From positions 2,896,501 through 2,960,500 of the forward strand of contig NZ_CP121659.1 in NCBI RefSeq assembly GCF_029714365.1: a stretch of DNA of 64,000 bases. The letters are read 5' to 3'. Source of the stretch: Sinorhizobium terangae. Its GTDB lineage: Bacteria; Pseudomonadota; Alphaproteobacteria; Rhizobiales; Rhizobiaceae. Shown here one piece after another: positions 28,411 to 38,553 of this stretch; the first letter of the stretch is position 1; every line of letters begins with the position of its first letter. The notes beneath the pieces are model-generated. The model made no database searches and was not told where the DNA came from. It saw only the letters and a program-made list of their open reading frames with translations. Made by a program: the position numbers and the translations under genes.

Positions 28411-28467
28411 CCGCGCAGAGAATGCGGAACTGTGGCCTTAACGGGCGAGAGTGGGCGGGCAGACAAG

Positions 28468-28683
28468 ATGAACCAACTCGATCCCCTCGAACTGCGTTGC
28501 CTCACACTAGCCGCCTGCGGCAGGACCAGGCAGGACATGGTGCGTGAGACCGACATTCCGATGGAACGCATCAACAGCGCGCTCGATGAAGCGATGCGGA
28601 AGCTTCAGGCGACCAATCTCGCGGAAGCCATCTTTCGCGCAGCAAGACTCGAACTGCTTCATAACATCCAGTGGGAACGATAG
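28468..28683 (+). CDS. Small stand-alone LuxR/GerE-type helix-turn-helix protein
   Basis: 71 residues that correspond almost entirely to a LuxR-type DNA-binding domain: DPLELRCLTLAACGRTRQDM for the first helices, PMERINSALDEAMRKLQATN for the recognition region, and LAEAIFRAARL for the last helix. There is no receiver or ligand domain. The ATG at 28468 was chosen because the longer frame (from 28432) adds nothing conserved. Its 3' end overlaps the convergent DUF1127-like gene by 25 bases. Targets are unknown. Confidence 0.65.
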   Translation: MNQLDPLELRCLTLAACGRTRQDMVRETDIPMERINSALDEAMRKLQATNLAEAIFRAARLELLHNIQWER

Positions 28684-28892
28684 GCCGGGTCCAGGCGGGT
28701 GGCGTCGAGGTCCGCTAACCAGCCGGGCTCGCCCGGAAGACCAGCGTCATTGAGCAATCGCGGATTATGCCATGGTGCCTCTGGATACGGCGCAGCCTGC
28801 GCGGCCTGCCACACGCGCCAGCGCGCGACCAGCCCCTGTAGTTGAAAGGCGAGGGAGGAGCCGGCGGAACCGGCAAGGAATGGCACACTCAT
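28659..28892 (-). CDS. DUF1127-like small protein
   Basis: 77 residues in a minus-strand frame whose upstream part is only a shadow of the LysR gene. ATG 28892 has GGAG eight bases upstream. The sequence has a W/R-rich helix (LVARWRVWQAAQ) followed by NPRLLNDAGL, which resembles the (L)xxMDdRxLxDIGL end of DUF1127 (YjiS-type) proteins. In other rhizobia such proteins often lie divergent from a LysR gene, as here (109 bases from the LysR start). Function is unknown; some family members modulate RNA turnover or phosphate responses. Confidence 0.55.
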   Translation of the reverse strand: MSVPFLAGSAGSSLAFQLQGLVARWRVWQAAQAAPYPEAPWHNPRLLNDAGLPGEPGWLADLDATRLDPAYRSHWML

Positions 28893-29001
28893 CAGCGGAA
28901 CTCCGGATGGCGCTCGACACTGTTGAATTCTCCACCCTCCGTTGACATCCGGCAAACGAATTGCGAACATAGCTGTCATCAGATTTTCTGATGGCTGCAA
29001 G

Positions 29002-29865
29002 ATGTCCCTTCCGCTCGACAGCGACCTGCTGAGAACCTTCCTTGCGGTTGCCGACACCGGCAATCTGACCAAGGCGGCCGACAGCGTCGGGCGCACCCAG
29101 TCAGCCGTGAGCATGCAGATCAAGAAGCTTGAAGATGCGCTCGGCGACACGCTTTTCGACCGGCATTCGCGCGGGGTCGCGCTGACGATGCAAGGCCGGC
29201 GCCTTATCGACAACGCGCGGCGCATCGTGGCGCTCCTCGACGACACCGCGGCGGCCATGCGCCAGCCCGCGCTCGACGGCGCGGTCAGGATCGGGATTCC
29301 CGAGGAGTATATCAACTCCACGCTTCCAAGAGCGTTGGGTGCGTTTGCCGCCATACACCCCGGCGTGGAGGTCACGGTGCAACAGGGCACCTCGATGTCC
29401 AACCGAACGGCCCTCGAGGCAGGCGAGATCGACATTGCGGTCGTTTTCGAGCCCGGCGGGCGCACCAAGAACGAAGTCCTCATGGTGGATCCGACTGTCT
29501 GGGTTACCTCGGATCAGCACTGCACACATGAGCGGCAGCCATTGCCGATAGCCACATACACATACGCCACGGGCGGATGGTGCGATGACTTGGCGATGCA
29601 GAGTCTGAAGAGGCGTGGAAAACGCAGTCGCGTCGCCTATGTCAGCCGAACGAGCGGCGGTCTGATCGCGGCCGTCGTTTCCGGTCTTGCGATCGCGCCG
29701 CTGTCGCGCAGCGCCATACCGCCCGGCTGTCGCGAACTGACCGAGGATGACGGGTTCGGCATCATCGACATGTCGAATGTCGTGCTGCGCACTAGGCTGG
29801 AAAATCGGTCACCGACGATCGATGCCATGGCCGACGCCATCCGCAGCGCTTTCTTGGGCCCATAG
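29002..29865 (+). CDS. LysR family transcriptional regulator
   Basis: 287-residue LysR regulator. The N-terminal winged HTH is LLRTFLAVADTGNLTKAADS followed by VGRTQSAVSMQIKKLEDALG, and the effector-binding domain starts near residue 90 (GAVRIGIPEEY). ATG 29002 was chosen over the upstream in-frame start because MSLPLDSDLLRTFL fits the family. It is divergent from the DUF1127-like gene at 28892, the usual arrangement for a LysR regulator and a target. The effector is not predictable. Confidence 0.9.
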   Translation: MSLPLDSDLLRTFLAVADTGNLTKAADSVGRTQSAVSMQIKKLEDALGDTLFDRHSRGVALTMQGRRLIDNARRIVALLDDTAAAMRQPALDGAVRIGIPEEYINSTLPRALGAFAAIHPGVEVTVQQGTSMSNRTALEAGEIDIAVVFEPGGRTKNEVLMVDPTVWVTSDQHCTHERQPLPIATYTYATGGWCDDLAMQSLKRRGKRSRVAYVSRTSGGLIAAVVSGLAIAPLSRSAIPPGCRELTEDDGFGIIDMSNVVLRTRLENRSPTIDAMADAIRSAFLGP

Positions 29866-29889
29866 CGGTCCGCCAAGAAGGAGAAGTGC

Positions 29890-30045
29890 GATCCACGACG
29901 ACCGGTGGATAGTTTACGATCCCGGGTGCCTACTAAGTAGGTGGGCGCCGTATGTCCGAACCCACGAGTTCGGCCAGGGACAGCTCCCTTGAGATCGTGT
30001 ATGGCCCCGGGGATTGTGGTTCCTGTCGGGAAGCGCAGACCGCGC
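29890..30045 (-). ncRNA. ssrS: 6S RNA
   Basis: The minus strand downstream of zapA can fold into a long interrupted rod: outer stem CGACAGG (30022-30028) with CCGGTCG (29899-29905), then AATCCC with GGGATC, and internal hairpins AGGGA/TCCCT, CCGAAC/GTTCGG and CCTACT/AGTAGG. A perfect alphaproteobacterial -10 (CTATAT, 30052-30057) lies just upstream. Length about 155 bases and the position after zapA match 6S RNA, which binds the RNA polymerase sigma70 holoenzyme in stationary phase. The ends are estimates; no covariance model was run. Confidence 0.75.
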
Positions 30046-30051
30046 GCTCAG

Positions 30052-30080
30052 ATATAGAGGCTCTTTTCCGTTTTCGCCAG
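30052..30080 (-). promoter_or_regulatory. Promoter of the 6S RNA
   Basis: Minus-strand CTATAT matches the rhizobial sigma70 -10 exactly; CTGGCG about 17 bases upstream is a weak -35. It would start transcription near 30045. Confidence 0.5.
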
Positions 30081-30099
30081 AGGGGTCTTTTAAAGACGA

Positions 30100-30477
30100 T
30101 CAGTTGGCCGGAACAGCGGGGCGGCCATTGAGCTTGGCAGCGATGCTATGAATCTGGGCCGTGACTTCGCTGAGCGCCGAGGCCAGTGCCTCCTCGCTCC
30201 TCGCCTGTTCGGACAACGCAACGTCGCGGCCGCTCTTCAGATTGCCGAGTTCCGTTTCAAGGCTCTTCAGCCGGCGATTGACCTCGCTCAATTCGTCCAT
30301 GACCATGATGCCGGCCATCACGGTCAGCCGAAGATCGCCGATTTCTCCGAACTGTCCCTTGAGATGGGCCACATATTGGTCGAATCTCGCCGCGAGGTCG
30401 CTGAGGTGATCCTCCTGCCCTTCCTCGCAGGCCATGCGGTAGGCCTTGCCGTCGATCGTCACCGTTACCTGCGCCAT
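30100..30477 (-). CDS. zapA: Cell division protein ZapA
   Basis: FtsZ-associated protein that bundles protofilaments. The family start MAQVTVTIDGKAYRMACEEG is followed by HLSDLAARFDQYV, LRLTVMAGIMVMDEL and a long C-terminal coiled coil. At 125 residues it is longer than E. coli ZapA. It starts 10 bases after the DUF4164 gene, and the 6S RNA lies immediately downstream. Confidence 0.93.
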   Translation of the reverse strand: MAQVTVTIDGKAYRMACEEGQEDHLSDLAARFDQYVAHLKGQFGEIGDLRLTVMAGIMVMDELSEVNRRLKSLETELGNLKSGRDVALSEQARSEEALASALSEVTAQIHSIAAKLNGRPAVPAN

Positions 30478-30487
30478 CGCGTAAACC

Positions 30488-30757
30488 TCAACGATCCAGC
30501 ACCGCTCGAATGGTTTCCATTGCCGTCACCAGGCGACGGGAAACTTCGCGGTTGACTTCCTCCAGCCGGTTGGCCCGGAACTGGGACTGGTCGAGCTCCT
30601 GTGCCAGCCGCGCCCGGTCGGTATTGACCCGCCGCACCTCGCCCTCGAATTCGCTCAAGTCCCTTTCCTTGTCGAAACGACCGTCGATCGCGCCCTCAAG
30701 CGACTGGACCGCGTTCCGTAGCTCCTCGATCGCCGCTTTGACCGTCTTTGCCGGCAT
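30488..30757 (-). CDS. DUF4164 coiled-coil protein
   Basis: 89 residues, nearly all predicted coiled coil (AIEELRNAVQSLEGAIDGRF, then RARLAQELDQSQFRANRLEE). DUF4164 proteins sit directly before zapA across the Rhizobiales, suggesting a division-related role, but no function is established. Cotranscribed with zapA. Confidence 0.85.
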   Translation of the reverse strand: MPAKTVKAAIEELRNAVQSLEGAIDGRFDKERDLSEFEGEVRRVNTDRARLAQELDQSQFRANRLEEVNREVSRRLVTAMETIRAVLDR

Positions 30758-30773
30758 GCTCCGATACCTCTCT

Positions 30774-30830
30774 GGAGCGGGATGAGGAAAACGTGTGAAG
30801 CGGATTTCCGCCCCGCCCTAAGTCAACCTG
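30774..30830. repeat. Intergenic palindrome, GGGATGAGGAAAA family
   Basis: GAGCGGGATGAGGAAAACGTGTGAAGCGGATTTCCGC block directly before the DUF4164 start, followed at once by a RIME-like element. Related to 5107, 21887 and 42505. Confidence 0.65.
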
Positions 30831-30834
30831 CCAC

Positions 30835-30938
30835 TGCATGATCCCCTAAATCGAAATCGACTTAAGGACAAAATCATGCAGCATTCCAAAGTGCTACAGC
30901 GACCTTGGCGCGTCCGACTGGACGCGCGGGCGCCGTAG
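30835..30938 (+). repeat. RIME-like element, GCATGAT variant
   Basis: Starts GCATGAT, contains AAGGACAAAATCATGCAG, AAAGTGCTACAGCGAC and the palindrome GCGCGTCC...GGACGCGC. Almost the same order occurs at 54587-54674. The 526-base gap 30758-31283 otherwise holds the divergent promoters for DUF4164-zapA and transketolase. Confidence 0.75.
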
Positions 30939-31185
30939 AATTCTCTGCGCGTTCCGGGAACGCGGCGCTCCGGAAGAGCCGAATCGGCAGACGCAGTCCG
31001 CTGCTTCGCCTCGATTCTTTTTAAACCCATTCCCCAAGTCTCAACAATGCCCTCGGCCGCAATCGGCGTCGGAAGCTGTGGATCATCGCTCCTTAGCAAG
31101 CGCAACATCACTCAATGCTGCAGCGCAAGAACGATATCGAAAAGCACGCCACCATTTAGTCGCGGAAGGCCAGTATTTCGTATCA

Positions 31186-31214
31186 ATTGACTCGCGCGGT
31201 GCACCTGCTATGTG
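31186..31214 (+). promoter_or_regulatory. Probable sigma70 promoter for transketolase
   Basis: ATTGAC (31186-31191) and TATGTG (31209-31214) at 17-base spacing fit the rhizobial CTTGAC-N17-CTATAT pattern fairly well, 70 bases before the tkt ATG. Confidence 0.45.
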
Positions 31215-31283
31215 TCTGCCGCTTCTCATACGGTCTTGGAGGATAGAGACCGTCCCTGACCACCGAACTCAAACGGAACAGTC

Positions 31284-33266
<1,983 letters not shown>

Positions 33267-33336
33267 TCAAGCCGGGGGGCGCTTCCCAAGGCGCCTTCTA
33301 TTCGTAAAACGCCATTCTGATAGGGAAGGACCCGAT

Positions 33337-34347
33337 ATGACAGTGAAAGTCGCCATCAACGGTTTTGGCCGCATTGGCCGCAACGTGCTCCGCGCGATCG
33401 TCGAATCCGGCCGCACCGACATAGAAGTCGTCGCCATCAACGATCTCGGCCCCGTTGAGACCAACGCTCACCTGCTGCGCTATGACTCGATCCACGGTCG
33501 CTTCCCGGCCGAAGTCAAGGTCGAAGGCGACACGATCACCGTCGGCGGCGGCAAGCCGATCAAGGTAACGGCGATCAAGGATCCGGCGACGCTGCCGCAC
33601 AAGGAACTCGGCGTCGACATCGCGATGGAGTGCACCGGCATCTTCACCGCGCGCGACAAGGCGGCCGCCCACCTCGAAGCAGGCGCCAAGCGCGTCATCG
33701 TCTCGGCCCCGGCCGACGGCGCCGACCTGACCGTCGTCTACGGCGTCAACCATGACAAGCTGACGAAGGATCATCTGGTCATCTCCAACGCCTCCTGCAC
33801 GACAAACTGCCTGGTTCCGGTCGTCAAGGTGCTGAATGACGCTGTCGGCATCGACCACGGTTTCATGACTACGATCCACTCCTACACGAACGACCAGCCG
33901 TCGCTCGACCAGATGCACAAGGATCTCTACCGCGCCCGCGCAGCCGCTCTGTCGATGATTCCGACATCGACCGGCGCCGCCAAGGCCGTCGGCCTGGTTC
34001 TGCCGGAACTGAAGGGCAAGCTCGACGGCACGTCGATCCGCGTTCCGACCCCGAACGTCTCGGTTGTGGATTTTAAGTTCGTCGCCAAGCGCAACACCTC
34101 GGTGGAGGAAATCACCAACGCCATCAAGGCTGCCGCAAACGGCGCGCTGAAGGGTGTTCTCGGCTACACGGAAGAGCCGCTCGTTTCGCGCGACTTCAAC
34201 CATGACAGCCACTCCTCGATCTTCGCGATCGACCAGACCAAGGTCATCGAAGGCAACTTCGTCCGTATCCTCACCTGGTACGACAACGAATGGGGCTTCT
34301 CGAACCGCATGGCCGACACGGCGGTGGCCTTCGCCAAGCTCATCTAA
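33337..34347 (+). CDS. gap: Glyceraldehyde-3-phosphate dehydrogenase, type I
   Basis: NAD-dependent phosphorylating GAPDH, 336 residues. The Rossmann start is [16 protein letters not shown]; the catalytic Cys154 is in [12 protein letters not shown], and the matching histidine lies in [22 protein letters not shown] and [14 protein letters not shown] are further hallmarks. Gene order tkt-gap-(PF06475)-pgk supports one glycolytic/gluconeogenic transcription unit. Confidence 0.98.
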   Translation: MTVKVAINGFGRIGRNVLRAIVESGRTDIEVVAINDLGPVETNAHLLRYDSIHGRFPAEVKVEGDTITVGGGKPIKVTAIKDPATLPHKELGVDIAMECTGIFTARDKAAAHLEAGAKRVIVSAPADGADLTVVYGVNHDKLTKDHLVISNASCTTNCLVPVVKVLNDAVGIDHGFMTTIHSYTNDQPSLDQMHKDLYRARAAALSMIPTSTGAAKAVGLVLPELKGKLDGTSIRVPTPNVSVVDFKFVAKRNTSVEEITNAIKAAANGALKGVLGYTEEPLVSRDFNHDSHSSIFAIDQTKVIEGNFVRILTWYDNEWGFSNRMADTAVAFAKLI

Positions 34348-34352
34348 CTCAG

Positions 34353-34943
34353 ATGTTTCGCGCCCTTTCTCCAACGACGGTCCGCTGGCGTCCGCTGGAA
34401 GGGGAAGGGCTCGAACACCTGACACTGACATCAACAGATACTCCTGACGGCGCGGTCATCCGCGCCGTTGGCGTTCTCATCGGCAACCGCGGCGGTGTGC
34501 CCTACGGCGTGCGCTACCGGGTTGACTGCGACGAGACATGGCTGGTCCGCAAGTTGATCGTCGACACGACAGACGGTCGGAGCCTGCATCTGCGCTCGGA
34601 TGCCCCGGGCAAATGGGCTACGGCGCGAGGCGCTGCCCTTCCTAAATTCGACGGCTGCATCGATATCGATCTCGCCGGGACGCCCTTCACCAACACGCTG
34701 CCGATCCGCCGCCTCGGTCTCACCCGCCGGTCCGGCACCGTCAGGCTCAAGATGCTCTACGTACCGTTCAATACGTTCGAGCCGATTGTGGACGGACAAC
34801 ACTATACCTGCCTCGATGATTTCAAGCTCTACCGCTACGAGGCCGAGGACCGCAGCTTTGCCGCGGACCTGCCCGTGGACGAGGACGGCCTCGTCATCGA
34901 CTATCCCACCCTTTTCCAGAGACTATCACCGGAGACTATCTGA
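34353..34943 (+). CDS. Putative glycolipid-binding (PF06475-type) protein
   Basis: 196-residue protein lacking a signal peptide or membrane span. The beta-rich pattern, with [20 protein letters not shown] near the start, [31 protein letters not shown] and [15 protein letters not shown], fits the putative glycolipid-binding family PF06475. ATG 34353 is five bases after the gap stop, and its stop shares a base with the pgk ATG, so it is cotranscribed with glycolytic genes. Its task is unknown; a metabolite or lipid ligand is possible. Confidence 0.75.
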   Translation: MFRALSPTTVRWRPLEGEGLEHLTLTSTDTPDGAVIRAVGVLIGNRGGVPYGVRYRVDCDETWLVRKLIVDTTDGRSLHLRSDAPGKWATARGAALPKFDGCIDIDLAGTPFTNTLPIRRLGLTRRSGTVRLKMLYVPFNTFEPIVDGQHYTCLDDFKLYRYEAEDRSFAADLPVDEDGLVIDYPTLFQRLSPETI

Positions 34944-36142
34944 TGACTTTCAAGACACTCGACGATCTGACCGACATCGCCGGCAAGCGCGTGCTCGTGC
35001 GCGTCGATCTCAACGTGCCGGTCAAGGATGGCCAGGTAACCGACACGACCCGCATCGAGCGTGTCGCCCCCACCATCGGCGAGCTTTCCGAAAAGGGCGC
35101 CAAGGTCATCCTGCTTGCCCATTTCGGCCGTCCTAAGGGTGAGCCGGTCGCCGACATGTCGCTGAAGACAATCGCGCCCGCCGTCGAGGAAATTCTCGAC
35201 CAGCGCGTTCATTTCGCCGCCGACTGCATCGGCGACAAGGCTGCCAATGCCGTTGCCGAGATGAACGACGGCGATGTGCTCCTGCTCGAAAACACCCGCT
35301 TCCACAAGGGCGAGGAAAAGAACGATCCGGCTTTCGTCACGGCACTGGCCGCCAATGGCGACCTTTACGTCAACGACGCCTTCTCCGCCGCTCATCGCGC
35401 CCACGCTTCCACCGAGGGTCTCGCGCATCACCTCCCGGCCTATGCGGGCCGCACGATGCAGGCTGAACTCGAAGCCCTCGAAAAAGGTCTCGGCAATCCG
35501 AGGCGCCCGGTCGTCGCGATCGTCGGCGGCGCCAAGGTCTCGACCAAGATCGACCTCCTGCAGAACCTGGTGAAGAAGGTCGACGCCCTCGTCATCGGCG
35601 GCGGCATGGCCAACACCTTCCTTGCGGCACAGGGCATCGATGTCGGCAAGTCGCTCTGCGAGCATGATCTTGCGGACACGGCAAAGGCGATCATCGCCGC
35701 GGCGTCGGCGGCCGGTTGCGCCATCGTGCTGCCGGAAGACGGCGTTGTCGCGCGCGAGTTCAAGGCGGGTGCTGACAACGAGGTCGTCGACATCAAGGCG
35801 ATCCCGGCCGACGCCATGGTGCTCGATGTCGGCCCGAAATCGGTCAGCGCGATCAACGACTGGATCTCCCGCGCCGAGACGCTGGTGTGGAACGGCCCGC
35901 TCGGCGCCTTCGAGATCGCACCCTTCGACAAGGCGACCGTCGCCGCCGCCAAGCATGCGGCCGCCCGCACGCGGGCCGGTTCGCTCGTCTCCGTCGCCGG
36001 CGGCGGCGATACGGTCGCGGCCCTCAACCACGCCGAAGTCGCGGACGATTTCACCTATGTTTCGACGGCCGGCGGCGCCTTCCTCGAATGGATGGAAGGC
36101 AAGCCGCTGCCGGGTGTCGACATCCTCAACCAACAGAAGTGA
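34943..36142 (+). CDS. pgk: Phosphoglycerate kinase
   Basis: Transfers phosphate between 1,3-bisphosphoglycerate and ADP. The N-domain has [15 protein letters not shown] and HFGRPKG, the C-domain [15 protein letters not shown] and the nucleotide region GPLGAFE and [12 protein letters not shown]. 399 residues is standard. The ATG overlaps the stop of the preceding gene by one base (TGATG). Confidence 0.98.
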   Translation: MTFKTLDDLTDIAGKRVLVRVDLNVPVKDGQVTDTTRIERVAPTIGELSEKGAKVILLAHFGRPKGEPVADMSLKTIAPAVEEILDQRVHFAADCIGDKAANAVAEMNDGDVLLLENTRFHKGEEKNDPAFVTALAANGDLYVNDAFSAAHRAHASTEGLAHHLPAYAGRTMQAELEALEKGLGNPRRPVVAIVGGAKVSTKIDLLQNLVKKVDALVIGGGMANTFLAAQGIDVGKSLCEHDLADTAKAIIAAASAAGCAIVLPEDGVVAREFKAGADNEVVDIKAIPADAMVLDVGPKSVSAINDWISRAETLVWNGPLGAFEIAPFDKATVAAAKHAAARTRAGSLVSVAGGGDTVAALNHAEVADDFTYVSTAGGAFLEWMEGKPLPGVDILNQQK

Positions 36143-36150
36143 AGCAAGCC

Positions 36151-36183
36151 TCCGACCCGGGCGCATGCGTCGCCCGGGTCGGA
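36151..36183 (+). terminator. Strong hairpin after pgk
   Basis: TCCGACCCGGGCG and CGCCCGGGTCGGA form a 13-bp stem 8 bases after the stop. No T-run follows directly, only an AT-rich stretch, so it may act as an mRNA 3' stem or a weak terminator. Confidence 0.5.
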
Positions 36184-36208
36184 GACGCAAAAATAATTAT
36201 GATATTTC

Positions 36209-36235
36209 AAACGATTAAAATAATTTAAATCGTTT
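36209..36235. promoter_or_regulatory. Operator-like palindrome before the aldolase gene
   Basis: AAACGATT (36209-36216) and AATCGTTT (36228-36235) are perfect reverse complements; the match continues inward with AAA/TTT, giving a 27-base dyad in a very AT-rich stretch about 150 bases before the fba ATG. The half-site resembles LacI-family operators. The regulator is unknown. Confidence 0.45.
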
Positions 36236-36386
36236 CAGTCGATTTTCGCGCCATTTTCCCGGACAATTTCTTCTGTTATCGCGCCATTATTCGGAACGCG
36301 GCGGACGTAAGCTGCGCCTCAGACCGAACTTGTTTTCATTCGTCGCCCGCTCCGTTGGTGATCGGCGCTGTCTAAGGAGAAAAAAC

Positions 36387-37412
36387 ATGAGCGAAAGACT
36401 GGAAGATATTGCGGTTGCCATGGTCGCGAACGGCCGAGGCGTGCTCGCTGCCGACGAGTCGACCGCAACAATCAAGAAGCGCTTCGACAGCATCGCACTG
36501 GAATCCACCGAGACCTCGCGCCGCGACTATCGCGAGATGCTGCTGCGGTCCGATGAGGCGATGCGCAATTACATTTCCGGCGTCATCCTCTATGAGGAAA
36601 CGCTGTTCCAGAAGGCGGCCGACGGCACGCCGCTCGTCGAAATCATCCGCAAGTCCGGCTCGATCCCCGGCATCAAGGTCGACACCGGTGCCAAGCCGAT
36701 GCCCTATTTTGCCAAGGAGACGATCACCGAAGGGCTCGATGGCCTCGCGGGACGGCTTGCGAAATATTACGAAGCCGGCGCCCGCTTCGCCAAATGGCGC
36801 GGCGTCATCGCCGTGTCCGATGACCTTCCCACCTGGGGTTCGGTCAAGGCCAATGCCCACGCTCTGGCCCGCTACGCCGCACTCTGCCAGGAAGCGATGA
36901 TCGTTCCGATCGTCGAGCCCGAAGTGCTGATGGACGGCGCACCCGGCGATCATTCGATCGAGCGCTCGGAAGAGGTCACCGAATGGGTGCTGCGCACCGT
37001 CTTCGAAGAACTCGGCGACGCACGCGTGAAGCTCGAAGGCATGATCCTGAAACCGAGCATGGTCATCGACGGCAAGAAGGCGCGCAAGGCGTCCGTCAGC
37101 GAAGTGGCCGAGCGTACGGTCAAGGTGCTGAAGCGCACCGTGCCCTCCGCCGTTCCCGGCATCGCCTTCCTCTCCGGCGGCCAGTCGACGGAAGAAGCAA
37201 CCGCGCATCTCTCCGCCATCAACACGATACGCGACCTGCCCTGGAAGCTCACCTTCTCCTATGGCCGCGCCCTGCAGCAGGAGGCGCTGAACGCCTGGAA
37301 CGGCAAGGCGGAAAATGTTGCCGCCGGCCAGCGCGCCTTTACCCATCGCGCGAAGATGTGCAGCCTCGCGGCCAAGGGCACCTGGAAGAAGGACCTCGAA
37401 AAGGCCGCTTGA
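36387..37412 (+). CDS. fbaB: Class I fructose-bisphosphate aldolase
   Basis: Schiff-base aldolase cleaving fructose-1,6-bisphosphate. MSERLEDIAVAMVANGRGVL followed by ADESTATIKKRF is typical of class I enzymes, as are GILPGIKVDTG-like SIPGIKVDTGAKP, KWRGVI, MILKPSMVI (with the candidate Schiff-base lysine) and FLSGGQSTEEAT. ATG 36387 has AAGGAGA at 36374-36380; the longer frame has no site. Length is 341 residues. It has its own promoter region with a palindrome and is not tightly coupled to pgk. Confidence 0.95.
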   Translation: MSERLEDIAVAMVANGRGVLAADESTATIKKRFDSIALESTETSRRDYREMLLRSDEAMRNYISGVILYEETLFQKAADGTPLVEIIRKSGSIPGIKVDTGAKPMPYFAKETITEGLDGLAGRLAKYYEAGARFAKWRGVIAVSDDLPTWGSVKANAHALARYAALCQEAMIVPIVEPEVLMDGAPGDHSIERSEEVTEWVLRTVFEELGDARVKLEGMILKPSMVIDGKKARKASVSEVAERTVKVLKRTVPSAVPGIAFLSGGQSTEEATAHLSAINTIRDLPWKLTFSYGRALQQEALNAWNGKAENVAAGQRAFTHRAKMCSLAAKGTWKKDLEKAA

Positions 37413-37632
37413 GCGGCGACCGCATGGACCGAAAGTGGGAGTGGTTTCGGACAACCCGAAGCGCAACCAGAAAGAGCGTTAGAAGGCCCGGCGGCAGCGA
37501 TGTCGCCGGGCTTTGCATGGGCGCCGTCCGCCCTGAGGTTCGCGGTGAGGCAATTGTCATGGAGACAAGTTCGCTGTTTCAGGCGACGCGCAAACGGCTC
37601 TAAATCCTGCTTCGATCGAGCAGGAGCCTGCA

Positions 37633-38550
37633 ATGCCAACCGTTTCCTTCGTCACTGTCGATGTTTTCACCTCCGAACGCTTTGCCGGAAACCAGCTTGC
37701 CGTCATCCCGGACGCGCGAGGGCTGAGCGATCGTCAGATGCAGGCGATCGCCACGGAATTCGGCTATTCCGAAGTTACGTTTGTTCTTCCGCCGGACGAT
37801 CCCGCAAACACCGCTCGCGTGCGCATTTTCACGCCCACGACCGAAGTGCCCTTTGCCGGACATCCGAATGTCGGCACTGCCTACGTGCTCGGTCGGCAAT
37901 CGGAAATCTTCGGCAAGTTGCCGGGCGACCGCCTGCGTTTCGAGGAAAAGGCCGGGCTGGTTGAGGTGGCTCTCCTTGACCGCGATGGCGTTGTTACCGG
38001 CGCGCGCATTGTCGCGCCGCAGCAGCTTCTCGTCGGCCCTGCGATCGACGCAGCGGCCATCGCCGCCTGTGCCTCGCTCCCCGTAGCAAGCGTGAGCGAT
38101 CGCCGCCACCCGCCGGTGCGGATTTCCGTCGGGCTTCCCTTCGCCGTTGCAGAAGTCCGGGACGTGGAAACGCTCTCAACGGCGCGTCCGAACGTCAGCG
38201 CCTTTCACGAGGCGAATGGCCGTTATCCGCTGGCCGAGGACAGTTTCAGCCTGTTCCTCTACGCGCGCAAACAGCACCAGCCATGGCGGATAAGGGCCCG
38301 CATGTTCGCGCCACTCGACAATGTCATCGAAGACCCGGCAACCGGCAGCGCGTCCGCCGCACTCGGCGCCTATCTCGTCTCCCTTCATCCGGAGGACGAT
38401 GCCGAAATCGAACTCACGATCGAACAGGGCGTCGAGATGGGCCGGCGCAGTCTGATAGCGGTTACCGTCAGCAAGCAGGGGGGCACGGTCGGCAAGGTCA
38501 GCGTCTCGGGTGAGTGCGTGACGGCGATGCACGGATCGATCGAGCTATGA
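37633..38550 (+). CDS. PhzF family isomerase-like protein
   Basis: 305-residue PhzF-like protein with the diaminopimelate-epimerase fold. [17 protein letters not shown]47 in [10 protein letters not shown] (position of the PhzF catalytic glutamate) and [17 protein letters not shown] are conserved, as is [15 protein letters not shown]. No other phenazine genes are near, so phenazine synthesis is not implied. It stands alone after the aldolase gene; RBS AGGAG at about 37620. The substrate is unknown. Confidence 0.88.
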   Translation: MPTVSFVTVDVFTSERFAGNQLAVIPDARGLSDRQMQAIATEFGYSEVTFVLPPDDPANTARVRIFTPTTEVPFAGHPNVGTAYVLGRQSEIFGKLPGDRLRFEEKAGLVEVALLDRDGVVTGARIVAPQQLLVGPAIDAAAIAACASLPVASVSDRRHPPVRISVGLPFAVAEVRDVETLSTARPNVSAFHEANGRYPLAEDSFSLFLYARKQHQPWRIRARMFAPLDNVIEDPATGSASAALGAYLVSLHPEDDAEIELTIEQGVEMGRRSLIAVTVSKQGGTVGKVSVSGECVTAMHGSIEL

Positions 38551-38553
38551 CGT

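Noticed and set aside
37633..38550. Phenazine biosynthesis locus
   Set aside because: A single PhzF-fold gene with no other phz genes; the family is broad.
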